Source: Stratiolaelaps scimitus
Lineage: Eukaryota; Arthropoda; Arachnida; Mesostigmata; Laelapidae
Length of the DNA stretch: 64,000 nucleotides
NCBI GenBank assembly: GCA_019614645.1
Contig: JABWDB010000016.1
Span: 62,001-126,000 of the forward strand
Direction of reading: 5' to 3'
This document shows, one piece after another, positions 37,144 through 47,032 of the stretch; the stretch's first letter is position 1, and each line of letters begins with the position of its first letter. Position numbers and translations under genes: made by a program. The notes below the pieces were generated by a model that was given only the letters and a program-made list of their open reading frames with translations, was not told where the DNA came from and did no database searches.

Positions 37144-38483
37144 GAAGAACGGGGGGGATTGAGAGCGGCTAGGAGGGGGGCGAGCTGACGCTGAAGCTGG
37201 AGGAGAGGGGCCAAGACCTCAGCGAGGGACCTCAAGGCTGCGACGATGCCTGGCACCGCTGGCGCGGCCGTGGGGCGCCGAGGCCCCGCGCGGGCAGGTC
37301 GACCAGGGGCGGCTCGACGGGGGGCAGGTCGACGGGGGGCAAGCCGGCAAGGGGCGGGCCGACAAGGGGCAGGCCGACGAGGAGCAGGCCGACGAGGGGC
37401 GGGGCGGCGCGACGGGGCGGGGATCGCCCTCGGGTTCGGCAGCAGGACCATGGGGACCTGAGCACCGTCGGAGGGGACCACAATACCCCGAGCCGCCGCA
37501 GCGTACGAGCGGGCTGGCGCCTGGGTCGACACCGGGGCCTCGATGAGCATAATGGACGCTAGGGGTGAGGTGTCCTTCACCTGTTCGAGGACCCTGGCCT
37601 CAGTCACGAGCCGCTGACGCTCGCGGAGGTAGGCCGCCCGAGGGCACGACGGCGAGCCCGAGCGATGGGCACCCTTGCAGTTGACGCAGCGGGCAGGACG
37701 GGCGCAGGAGGCGGCGAGGTGGCCGGCTTCACCGCAGTTGCTGCAGGCCCTAGGCAGTGAGCACCGTGCCGCGATGTGGCCCGACCGGCAGCAGTTGAAG
37801 CAGAGTGGTGGCCGGTCAGGCTCCAGGACGACCGGATGGGACCTGTAGCCGAGGAACACCGAGGCAGGAGGCGGCCCGCTGAAGGTGAGCAGGACGGGCC
37901 GAGGCGAGCGACGAGCCGGGCCGGGCGCGGCGGGTAGGCGGCGGGCGGAAGTGACGCCGAGGGGTGAGAGTTCAGCCAGGATCTCGGCGTCGGTAAAAGC
38001 CGCGCAGACGTTCGTGATGCGGGCCGTGGTGCTTGAGAGGGCCGAGCAATGAGCGGTCACAGGGACGCCTCCGAGGGTCGTTAGCGTCAACGCCTTGCGG
38101 GCGAGCTCAAGGGTCGGCGCCCAAATGATGAGCCCGTCGGCGCCACCAGCCGGGGTGCAGCCCGGGAGAGCCTCATGCGCGCTCTTAAAAAGGGCGAGCA
38201 TCTGGCCCTGCTCGAAGGCGGGGGAAGGCCCGCCGGCCCCGACCGCCTTGCCACGGACGGTCACCTTGAATAGTCCGTGGGACCTTGCGTTGAGGCCTGC
38301 CCGGAGGGCTTCCAGTGCGCGAGCCTCACGGCCCGCGCGACGCTTGGCGTCCTTCGTCCGCTGCTCCGTGAACGGTGCAGCGTTCTCCCTCGCGTCGTCA
38401 TTCCCGACGACAGCGACCTCGTCGGCCGCTCCAGACCTCGCCCTCTTCAAGGGCGGCACCCTCGTCACGTCGTCCGGAGGCAT
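37140..38483 (-). CDS. Retrotransposon ORF1: gag-like protein with three zinc knuckles
   Basis: 447 residues from the first ATG (MPPDDVTRV); the frame is open 19 codons further upstream but without an ATG. The N-terminal half is basic and carries a region (about 155-225: ARITNV..AEILAELSPLGV..ARRLPA..VLLTF) like the RNA-binding part of arthropod non-LTR ORF1 proteins. Three knuckles follow: CX2CX4HX4C at 228-241, the same spacing at 247-260, and CX2CX3HX6C at 266-280. The C-terminal third contains a Pro/Arg repeat (units of RRPAP). It probably packages element RNA. The stop TGA shares bases with the ORF2 ATG, which suggests ORF2 is made by termination-reinitiation. An ORF1 of this kind beside an RLE enzyme is unusual, since most RLE families carry a single ORF. 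Confidence 0.92.
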   Translation of the reverse strand: MPPDDVTRVPPLKRARSGAADEVAVVGNDDARENAAPFTEQRTKDAKRRAGREARALEALRAGLNARSHGLFKVTVRGKAVGAGGPSPAFEQGQMLALFKSAHEALPGCTPAGGADGLIIWAPTLELARKALTLTTLGGVPVTAHCSALSSTTARITNVCAAFTDAEILAELSPLGVTSARRLPAAPGPARRSPRPVLLTFSGPPPASVFLGYRSHPVVLEPDRPPLCFNCCRSGHIAARCSLPRACSNCGEAGHLAASCARPARCVNCKGAHRSGSPSCPRAAYLRERQRLVTEARVLEQVKDTSPLASIMLIEAPVSTQAPARSYAAAARGIVVPSDGAQVPMVLLPNPRAIPAPSRRPAPRRPAPRRPAPCRPAPCRLAPRRPAPRRAAPGRPARAGPRRPTAAPAVPGIVAALRSLAEVLAPLLQLQRQLAPLLAALNPPRSS

Positions 38484-38558
38484 CACCCCACCACCCAGCA
38501 CAGAACACGAAAACACGCTAACACGGAAACACTCAAACACGGAAACACTTTCAGAGAG

Positions 38559-38603
38559 CTTTCAAGTCGTTCAACACCCACTTTCCAAGTCGTTCAACAC
38601 CCA
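38559..38603 (-). repeat. 22/23-bp tandem repeat in the retrotransposon 5' UTR
   Basis: Two units (38559-38580 and 38581-38603) read tgggtgttgaacgactt plus gaaag on the element strand. Downstream of them, still before ORF1, a second series of GTGTTTCCGTGTT-like units (about 38500-38550) occurs. This is probably 5' UTR or promoter sequence of the element. Confidence 0.8.
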
Positions 38604-38655
38604 AAAACCACATTCGATAAATCGTACACACTTTCTATTATATATAACGACACAT

Positions 38656-38835
38656 TTAATCCAATGCGAGGAGTGCCTTTATTGTTTCTAAAGGCGCCAG
38701 CGCCTTTAACTGTACTCGAAATGCATCGTTTACGGAAGGGTCGCCTACTACAGCTTCTGCTAATGACTGGACGTTGGTATGACACGGGCGGTTGGCGTAC
38801 GTTATTTGTTTGCGAACCACAAGGAGATGCTGACC
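38656..38835 (-). other. Orphan C-terminal open frame next to the retrotransposon
   Basis: About 60 codons end in TAA with a coding-like composition. Visible strings include HLLVVRKQITYANRPCHTN, SLAEAVVGDPSVNDAF and LKALAPLETIKALLALD. A stop lies just upstream in frame, so it is either an exon or the relic of another mobile element. I do not recognise the family. It is not part of the receptor model and lies outside the apparent 5' end of the RLE element. Confidence 0.3.
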
Positions 38836-39017
38836 CAAGTTGTCGACGTGACCTCATGAGGTGATCCACCATAGGCGGAGCTCTCTTCAGTCCTTTCAAC
38901 GCAAACGCGATCGTTTTAGTGGTGAAATTTCGGGGCCCGATTAGGTATCCTCGTCCTAGTTATATGCTGACTCCTGAATAATATAACTGCACACATCTAT
39001 CTACAGCCACACAGTAG

Positions 39018-39021
<4 letters not shown>

Positions 39022-39051
<30 letters not shown>
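39022..39051. repeat. (TC)15 microsatellite
   Basis: An uninterrupted TC run. Confidence 0.95.
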
Positions 39052-39058
<7 letters not shown>

Positions 39059-40408
39059 AAATTAAAAGCAGATAGGGTGGATTCGTTGACTAAGATGTAC
39101 GATGTATGAAGCACGATCGTGCTGGAAAAGTAAACTTTTGTTGCTGTCCAATACTTCAACGTAATAGACTTCCGTCATGGCAAAGTAGGGAGCACCTCCA
39201 GTTATTGCTCTGTGCTGGAACTGAAGCGTACTGAGTTCAATTAAACATTTAAAAGATCTACACAACTTTTGTCTTTAGTTCAAATCGAGTGTGTGCCGTT
39301 ATGCCTTCGATAATAACATTTATAAGAGGCCAATTATAACTATTGCGAGTACAAAGGCTGTACTTACTAGACGTAGCGCCTTGAGCTCGGTACTCTGGAC
39401 AAATATATTGGAACCTTGATATATTTATATAAACCATAATGTCGTTTAGTACAAAATATTCCATATGTGATCGATCTATGGTGTTTCAAGCACGAGTCTG
39501 ATATATGACGACAGACAGAGATTGAGTGTCACGAGAGCCCAAATATTACACTGAGGTGTTATAATACATTTGGCAAAACATAAGTCAACAATATAGTACA
39601 CTACTTCCCACTACAACGACTATCAAAGAGGAAAACTAATTGCAGTACTATGGCCACTTGAGTGAGAGTAGGAGCAGAACCCATATAGTGCGCATTGGTT
39701 CATACAAGAAAATTAGAACTTTTAATTAATTACAATAAATCATTATAGCATCCTATACTGCGATAGCCTAGAGCTTGTGGTTTCAATCAACTTAACTGGT
39801 CAGACTGTAAGCTGATAGATATAAGCTTGAAAGTAAATCGGCAGATGTGAGAGGTGAAAGATAGGTCTATAATTGATTGATCTTAACCAAAAGTACTCGG
39901 TCTCTCATAGTCAATTGTGGTAGCTCCCAGTCTGGCTATGATCGTTTTGTTACAACGACGATACTCTATTTGTACACCTGGAAATTCTCCGACTACCCAA
40001 CGATGGATTTTAGCAAGATTAATTTATCAGATATATAAAACACATTACATCGAATTTCAATATTTTTAAGACAACCCTTGTTCGTTCAGTATTCGATGGA
40101 GTTTGTCACCATGAAAGGATGGAGCCTTTTGGGGCTCGTTTCATTAAAAGGTTTGTCGATTATCGAACTGTTTATGTGTTGCCTTCTCAAAAGAGATACA
40201 ATGTTTCTCCCACATCGAAATATTTCTTGCATTATACTTAGCTCATTGGTCTACTATGACTATAATTAAGCATCGTTATTATCCGAAGGTTAATGATGGA
40301 CATTCATCGCATAGCCAAATGACCTCGCTGGCTCGCCGCTCGCCCACTCAGTTTCCGTCGTTCGGAATCATAGCTCTATAATAGCTGGGTAGCTGATTAT
40401 TCACCCTC

Positions 40409-40430
40409 ATATATATATATATATATATAT
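40409..40430. repeat. (AT)11 microsatellite
   Basis: An uninterrupted AT run. Confidence 0.93.
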
Positions 40431-41009
40431 CATTTGTAGAGGAAAGATAGTTTCCTATAAAAAAAAAATTGACCCACCCACTGCATATGATATCATCTGT
40501 AGAGACGACTTGCAATTTCTTGGACAATCATTTAGACCCAGGGCGGCTACGACGCTTTCATGCACGATGGCCCAGACAAGGGAAATCTCCGTTCAACAGA
40601 CCTTTGAGTAATATGGGCGTCCGTTGCCGGAAATGCGCTCATACGTTTTATGGCGGCTCAAACCCAACCCAGAACTATTTCCTCTAGAAGAAATCTCAGC
40701 GAGAAGTTGGCTCAACATGGAGCCGGCAGACACCGGTGAGACCAGACCCCCACACATTTGTCAGGCACAAATCGTCTAGGCGTTCTCTACGGACTTCATC
40801 AACTTGGACAACACGAAATACCCGAGCTTTGCCAATTAAGTATCTGAATCAATTCAAAGGCCTCGCAGAGAAGGCTGGTATCTCTTATACGTACGTATAG
40901 GATAATTATTCATTTTCATTTGATAAGAAATTGCCAATGATAGTTTTGCAAAAACAATCTACCGAGTAGTAGTGGTTCATTTATGCAAATCTATAGCAAA
41001 GTGACATAC

Positions 41010-41114
41010 TTGAGCGATGCAAGTAGCGTGAAGGCCGCAAGCAGAAGTGCTAATGATGTCGCGTATCCCACAATCGACATCTGTTTTATCGCCGGCAGAT
41101 GCAACCGGATTAAT
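41010..41114 (-). CDS. Receptor exon 3: stalk and TM1
   Basis: This exon encodes 34 complete codons plus split codons. The hydrophobic run from IVGYATSLALLLAAF to LLASL is TM1 and carries the class B pattern (I-G-Y-x-x-S-L). The acceptor is ctttcag and the donor gtatgtc. Its first base A completes AG|A (Arg) from exon 2, and its last bases AA pair with A of exon 4 to give Lys. Only 295 bp separate it from exon 2, whereas the next intron is about 15 kb. Confidence 0.92.
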
Positions 41115-41409
41115 CTGAAAGTGTCAACAATTGAAGAAACACCAACTAATTTGAGTGGTATACAAAAAAAAACAATGTACTTGTAGTACCACCTACCTAA
41201 ACACTCTTTATGGACGCATTTTCAATGATGTTCGATTTATGTTCAGTATGCTCTTAGCAGTTGTTTTGACTTTATTATCATTGTTATTGCCTGGTAAAAA
41301 AGTTATAGTAGTAGTACTAATCACAATAATATTTAATTAATAGTTATGTTAATTTCGTTATTAGATGTACGTATATGTGTGTGTCGAGTATAGGAATATC
41401 AGGACCCAC

Positions 41410-41578
41410 CTGTAGAGTTCTTGCTCATTAGGTGACAGCGCTATTGTGGAATCGAAATCGCAGGCGGAAAAGTTTGTGTGAGGATGCCAATCGTCAGCCG
41501 CCGCAGCCGACGTTGACGCATCAGTGAACTGCAGTGGCGCCCATGTGCCGTTTGAGCTACAGTGTCTCCAGGCAAAAT
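41410..41578 (-). CDS. Receptor exon 2: C-terminal half of hormone-receptor domain
   Basis: This encodes 55 full codons with split codons at both ends (phase 1 in, phase 2 out). It has the motif FAWRHCSSNGTWAPL and the last conserved cysteine in NFSACDF, which complete the six-cysteine ectodomain. NGT and NFS are potential N-glycosylation sites. The loop between the last two cysteines is expanded to about 34 residues by an STSAAAADDW insertion; family members I know have roughly 15-20. It ends in the helix SPNEQELYR that leads into TM1. The acceptor is ttgcag and the donor gtgggt. Confidence 0.92.
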
Positions 41579-42250
41579 CTGCAACAAAATACAGCAAGGA
41601 CAGAGATACAATATCTGTCTATTTAAAAATCACACAGTTTCGAGGTTCTGTGGTTGAAGATTGTAAAATACGTATAGAGAAAACGAATAGGAGCCTTCTT
41701 AAAGGAGCCAAAAATAATTATAAATCACCGCCCAGCCAATGGCCTAGATTAAAGTGGTCGTACGAAAAACGTCATCAATTTGCTTGTGTTACCACTGTTC
41801 ATCTCATAGTTCTATAGATCATCTAACCAGACAAGTACGCTCAAAGCAATCATCTGAATGGTGATGTAGATAATTCATCAGGCTCGGAATGGTGTATGTG
41901 TGTGACCCGTGGACCTTAATCGATATCACTAGAAATAAAGTAAACTATACTTCTCTATCCTTCGAGATAAACCAGGGTTCTTACGGTTCTTAATGACCTG
42001 ATGAGGACAGCGCCGTACCACCACCTGCTCCCTAAGGTGAAAAAGACCTGTAATTTATAACTTACAGAATTTACTCGAGAAGTGATGTATTAAGCAGAAA
42101 CAGAAGTCTTGCTGGGAATCCTAATGGATGTTCTTTGCGGAGATAAGTGCTCTATTTGACTGGCATTGATCTTCGTTCAAATATCTAAATCTTGCCGCTG
42201 GATTTATATTATGACGACCCCGACGAACTTTAAGGATTAGCCAAATACTC

Positions 42251-42550
42251 TTGCAGCTACAGGTTTTATTGGGGACAACTATGCTATTGATCGTGACATT
42301 TGTCAATGAATCTCTACTTGCAATCCTTGCCCGTGGGGAACCGGTAACCATCAAAGACGTTTTGCTGGACGGAACCAGCACATGCTATGCCAGTTTCTGG
42401 TTTTACAAATCAATAATTCCCCTGTCGAACGAACTGCAGGGTTATCCCTGCCTGGCGTCGCATTGCACAGTCATTCAAAGCCAATTTTGGGTCCGTCTAG
42501 TGGATAAAGTGGTCCTGCTTGCCGAGGACCTCACAACCGTTAGATATTGA
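42251..42550 (+). other. Unassigned open frame, possibly nested
   Basis: 99 codons with balanced codon use and higher GC than the surroundings. Hydrophobic start (LLIVTFVNESLLAILARG), then a soluble part ending VDKVVLLAEDLTTVRY. I recognise no domain. No clear splice signals delimit it. It could be a relic or chance. Confidence 0.18.
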
Positions 42551-42869
42551 TCTCTCGTCACCATAAGCATGAAGGGTCCTTTAAACCGGCATTTCGCCAT
42601 TTGTGGAGAGATTGACTAACTGTATGACTGGTACATAGCTGTTCTCAGTAACATTCGCCTCTCCAACTCCCGTAGTAAACTTTGATTTCTTCGGAAACAT
42701 ATAGGTACTGTTCATTTTTAATAAGGTTTAGTATAGTTCATACTGTCAGAATTATATTCCGCAGATGGTGTCTACTATCCCCAGTTAAAGTTTCGAGCAT
42801 GTTTCCATCTCTGAAATATACGAAAAGTGATCGGCCGAGCCTGCCTTTGTCTCGTCTGGGAGTAAATTC

Positions 42870-42938
42870 AATCACATATATGAGTATATGTGATTGAACA
42901 TATGAGTATATATGTATATAATATATATATATATATAT
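42870..42938. repeat. Short hairpin followed by (AT)n
   Basis: Near-palindrome with 11-bp arms (aatcacatata and tatatgtgatt) around a 4-nt spacer at about 42870-42895, then a partial repetition of gagtatat and an AT run to 42938. Confidence 0.8.
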
Positions 42939-44249
42939 TAGCTTGACAGCGGCTTAACTATATTCGACTCATCTCCTTTCAGAGATCAATAGTTTGAACA
43001 AGCAAAATACGTTCCTATCTCACAACGGACAAAACTGATGTCGAAATACTCTTTTGTTTTCACGTATTTTACATATTAAAAAAGATATCAGCATTTATTT
43101 CGAGGTCAATAAATGGCACCCGTAGGCGTGCCCACTATGGAGGATAACCGGAGAAGTTGGCGTCTCAAAGCACAACGATCTTCTTGTAACAGCTCTATTT
43201 AAATGTGTAACAACCAATATCGGCCTCTCTATTTCTATAATAGACAATGGCAATGGCGTGAGATGGTCCCACTGAACACAGGCGGTGAGCTTAACTATCT
43301 TAATCCTGAAGCGGCTTTAACTGAGGCTGGGTAATAACACTAAAAGCTAATAAGCCCTAATGAGACGCATTAGTCAATGGAAATAATATATAATCTTTTA
43401 GGAGCTATGTGAACTGAATGAGCTTATGTAAATAGTTAAATCCTCGCTCGGCATCGCCAGTTTACCAAAGCTTAGGATATCGGATGACTACAATATCCTA
43501 CGAGGAACAGTTAGATCATTTTAATTCTGTTAGCTTGTCATAAGACATTGGACCGTAAAACACACAGAGATCGAACGTACCCAATGACTTTTTTACTCGA
43601 CAGGCCACGTCCATCTCTGCCTACTTACAAGGGTGTACGTCTGTGTTTTATAAGTCTTCAGTCTGTGATCCACCTTAATAGACACATTATTGAACTATAA
43701 TTCAAACATGATTTTCTCAAAAAGTGAAAATGTTTAAAGGCAGATCTCCCTCTATTTCAAAATAATAGCGTTATCATTTATGGTACATTCTATTATATTT
43801 TCATAGTACATCAGATGCTCAATTGGCCCAACTGGTCTACTATTTTTATGGTCTGTTTTTACGGTCTTACAATTTAAAACCTAACTTTGTCCCTAAATGT
43901 AAACCTGCCTTATACTCTCTAAGGTCGGCTGCCAGCTTTCTATAATTACCAGGCGATTTGCCAGGGGCAGTAATTGCGTCGCTTTCGGGACATTATCTTA
44001 TTACTTTCTGGGGCTGATCACGTTTGAATGAATTTCCATAGTTCGCCGAAACACTCTTCTCTTTGGTTGAATTGGCAGGATTCCTAAGTTCTGCCACGTA
44101 AGTTATCTACCTAAAGAGATAAAAGAGAACTTGAAGATCGAAAACTGGGACAGCAGCAATGTTTGCCGAAGATTATGTCAGGCTTCAGAACTTCGCCGCA
44201 AAGTTTTCGGGTTGAGGCATTGGCATCTTATATATTCTCACTCCGGCTT

Positions 44250-44251
<2 letters not shown>

Positions 44252-44287
<36 letters not shown>
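44252..44287. repeat. (TA)18 microsatellite
   Basis: An uninterrupted TA run. Confidence 0.95.
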
Positions 44288-44288
<1 letters not shown>

Positions 44289-46732
44289 TTCATAATAGCC
44301 CACTTCTTCGAAACGATACTCAGGTTGCAAAGCGTATTTTGACCAACATATTGTTTGCCGACACGGGAAGTACATATTGATACATAGTATGTGCTGGTAA
44401 TACCTTGCACCAGGGTTTTGAGCTTATGACATAAATCAATCATTTTTATGATACAGCCGAAAAATCTATACACGGCCTCTTAGATTCAAATGTTGATTAT
44501 TCTTCCATACTGAAGATCACTTCTGGCCATTTGGAAACTCGATTATTAATCTGCCGATAATTTCGCCAATATTATCGAACAACCAGCTTTAGTATCGGTC
44601 ATTCTACAAGCACATGAAAGCTCATGAAAACGAGAATTCACCAAACGAATACATCTAAGATGGGTAAAGGCACAATCGTTTCTTATGTATCTAGTGTTTC
44701 TGTACGGGGTAGAGGATCGACAATGTTTCTATGGGTAGCGGGATTGAAGAGTACTTCTCTATTTTGGCTGTAAGCACTGTTCATGATCTTTTCGATATCT
44801 GTACCCTGTGAAGCAGGCGTTACACCATATTACAATATGATGATCGGGGCGTATCTAACCGATGGTGCCTGTTTGTGAGTATACTTGCTACGTAATACGT
44901 CTCGGGTCCAGTCAACGTATTCGAATGCATAAAGGCCTAACACAGACATCCTGTAAGGATTTGTAGGGTGCGCTGCGACTGCTGCCGACCGTCCGTCCGA
45001 TTCTATGAGGACACGTAGCACTAGTCATCACTGTGCCAACATGTAGCCTACGGTGATCATAGTGGGGTAGTTTGCATATTATTCTCGGGAAACGCCCCTT
45101 CTCGACCTTCAAGTAGGCCTGCATGCGATAGTTCCTCCGCTGGGAGCCGATAGCGTAGTGTACACAAGCAAGCAAGACAACTGTACGTGGCTTGTCGATC
45201 TCAAAGGCAAACATCGACTGGGCAAATCTTGACATGATGCTCTATTCCACTCGAAACTTCACGCCCATACGCTACTGTTTATCTATCTATTTATCTGTCT
45301 GTGCCGTTTGTGCGTGGTTGTGCGTCAAACACAACACATGTGTAGATCAGGCAATTACCCTTCGAGTATAATGCGTACGATACGTTCCAGAATAAGGTTT
45401 GTTTGCTAATACACGCAGTCACTTGTTGCGTATTGTCAGTGTACAAGGGGGCGTTCGCTTGTAGGTTGCTTTCCAAACCAGCCTAAGCAGATGGCGAATA
45501 AAATGTTTGTCTGCTGAACCAAAATCCGGAGTTTGATATCCAGCATTCCTTCGCAGAACGCCAGTTTGGAGTCAGTCGCCTCCCCGAATGAGGCGTCATG
45601 ATAGTAACTACGTAAAATTGCAACACGATAGCAAGATAATTGCGGCTGGCTCCTCACCCTCTCTTGAACGCATCCGTATGATGGACCGCTCTTTATTTAT
45701 TTGGAGTAACGAAAGTATATGCATACTACAGTGCAATTCTGATTATCGTACATTGTTGTTGTTGTTGTCAACAAATAGTTTGATTTCAGTTGTTACAGTC
45801 AGATAGGTGGATCTATTAAATAGGATGGCTCGAGTCCATTACACATGAAGCGCAGAGCCAACTACGGGACAAAAGTCCATAAATATGGGATTACGATAAA
45901 GGCATTTATTGCCACTTCGAACGTAATTGTTGCCGAAGAGGATCGGCGATAATCGTGTGAAGGCCGAGCGGTCAACAGAGCCACCAGTTGGCCGCTGGTC
46001 AACCATAGAAAGTCATTTGCGCAACAAGATTTCTTAACCGTTTCGAAAGGCCGAGAAGCATTATACGATATTATGGGAAGATAGTGGCTATCGTGTGGGC
46101 TAGGAGTCAACGATGGTCCACATCCGTAGACATACTGAATAAAAATGCTACCATCGGGTTAACAATAGACCTGCTGGTTTCGTCCCAGATGGACAATGGC
46201 AGAACTTGTGAAAAAGAACAACGAACAAACAGGTGTTCTTCTACCAGCAGACTATCTACACAAGTAAGGTACAGTATTTTGTCTCTAGAGGAAGCCGTGT
46301 ATTTCTAAAATGTCAGTGATCATATTCCTCCAATCAACAATTGAACCCACTCGCCGAGTTCAGCTCTGGGCAGAACTTGCTTAATTATCTGACCTGACCG
46401 CCTCGCGTTTGACATTGATCAAATAAGGTCTCAGTATAATAGTTACAAGGAAATGACTTATATCTTGCTGTCCACCTAGATGCTTAAGTATGATAGTCTA
46501 ACTTCAGTCGGTTAACATGATACTTTTGAGTTGGTTAGTTGAATAGAAAACACTTCGGTTACATGAAAATAGAACAGCCCTAACGGAAGAGCGAGGGCTG
46601 GTATCTGCCGATATGTCAGCTCTCTACATATCTGAACAGTCTCATGTTTAGAGGTACTCCCGGCAGGGGATATGTCTCGGACAAGTTTAATCGAGATATT
46701 TACTTCGGAAGGATTCTTTAGCATTTCGTGCC

Positions 46733-47032
46733 TTGGTAGCCCTTTTGTTGGGTATTGCGGTTTTTGTGAGTGTGCTCGGATCATCGGTAAACCATGCAAG
46801 AGCCATGAGAAGACTATGCGCGGTGTGCCTTTGGTACATGCTACTTTTTTTCACTCTGATTTTTCTCCTGAATCTTTTGGGTTCAGATCTCCGTGAAAGC
46901 ATAGTGGGGGAAGCATACTCCTTCCTAGTTTCAACAGGTCTGTTCATCATTTGGACTCAATCTATCATACAATTCTACGAAGTGCATGGGATGGGCACAC
47001 CTCAAATAGCCGTGTTTACGATGTCGCATTGA
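46733..47032 (+). other. Unassigned frame with three hydrophobic segments
   Basis: 99 codons from a TTG; the open frame extends upstream a further 17 codons as SRYLLRKDSLAFRAL without an ATG. Three membrane-type segments are visible: VALLLGIAVFVSVLG, AVCLWYMLLFFTLIFLLNLL and SFLVSTGLFIIWTQSII. It closes with TGA after AVFTMSH. It resembles a fragment of a multipass membrane protein, opposite in strand to the receptor gene, but no family is recognised. Such a hydrophobic frame could also arise by chance from T-rich DNA. Confidence 0.22.

Larger units (their letters stand above)
34119..38603 (-). mobile_element. Two-ORF RLE-type non-LTR retrotransposon (R2/NeSL/CRE-like group), ORFs intact
   Basis: About 4.5 kb of GC-rich sequence sits in AT-rich surroundings, in sense orientation within a receptor intron. 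Its order on the minus strand is: 5' UTR with a short tandem repeat, ORF1 (gag-like), an ATGA overlap, ORF2 (C2H2-RT-CCHC-RLE), and a 31-nt 3' UTR ending GAATAAAT. The 3' boundary is set by agreement with the copies at 15071 and 56876. The 5' boundary is only approximate, taken as the end of the 5' tandem repeats. No poly(A) tail and no clear target-site duplication were seen. Both ORFs are uninterrupted, so the copy may be competent. Within the RLE clades the exact assignment is not possible by eye. Confidence 0.92.
26035..41009. other. Receptor intron between exons 3 and 4 (15 kb)
   Basis: The largest intron. It holds the two-ORF RLE retrotransposon (34.1-38.6 kb), an orphan open frame next to that element's 5' end, a 32-bp tandem repeat and several GA, CT and TA microsatellites. 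The segments 26.0-28.2 kb, 28.3-34.1 kb and 39.1-41.0 kb are otherwise AT-rich with nothing recognised. Confidence 0.65.

Noticed and set aside
34472..37461. Numerous plus-strand and out-of-frame ORFs of 70-200 codons over the GC-rich element (also at 15.4-16.2 kb)
   Set aside because: They are shadows of ORF1/ORF2 of the retrotransposon; high GC suppresses stops on the opposite strand, and the translations are low-complexity Arg/Gly/Pro.
34119..38603. Bacterial contamination as the source of the GC-rich block
   Set aside because: The coding content is a eukaryotic non-LTR retrotransposon, diverged relatives occur at 2.4, 53.5 and 56.8 kb, and it lies inside a spliced gene.
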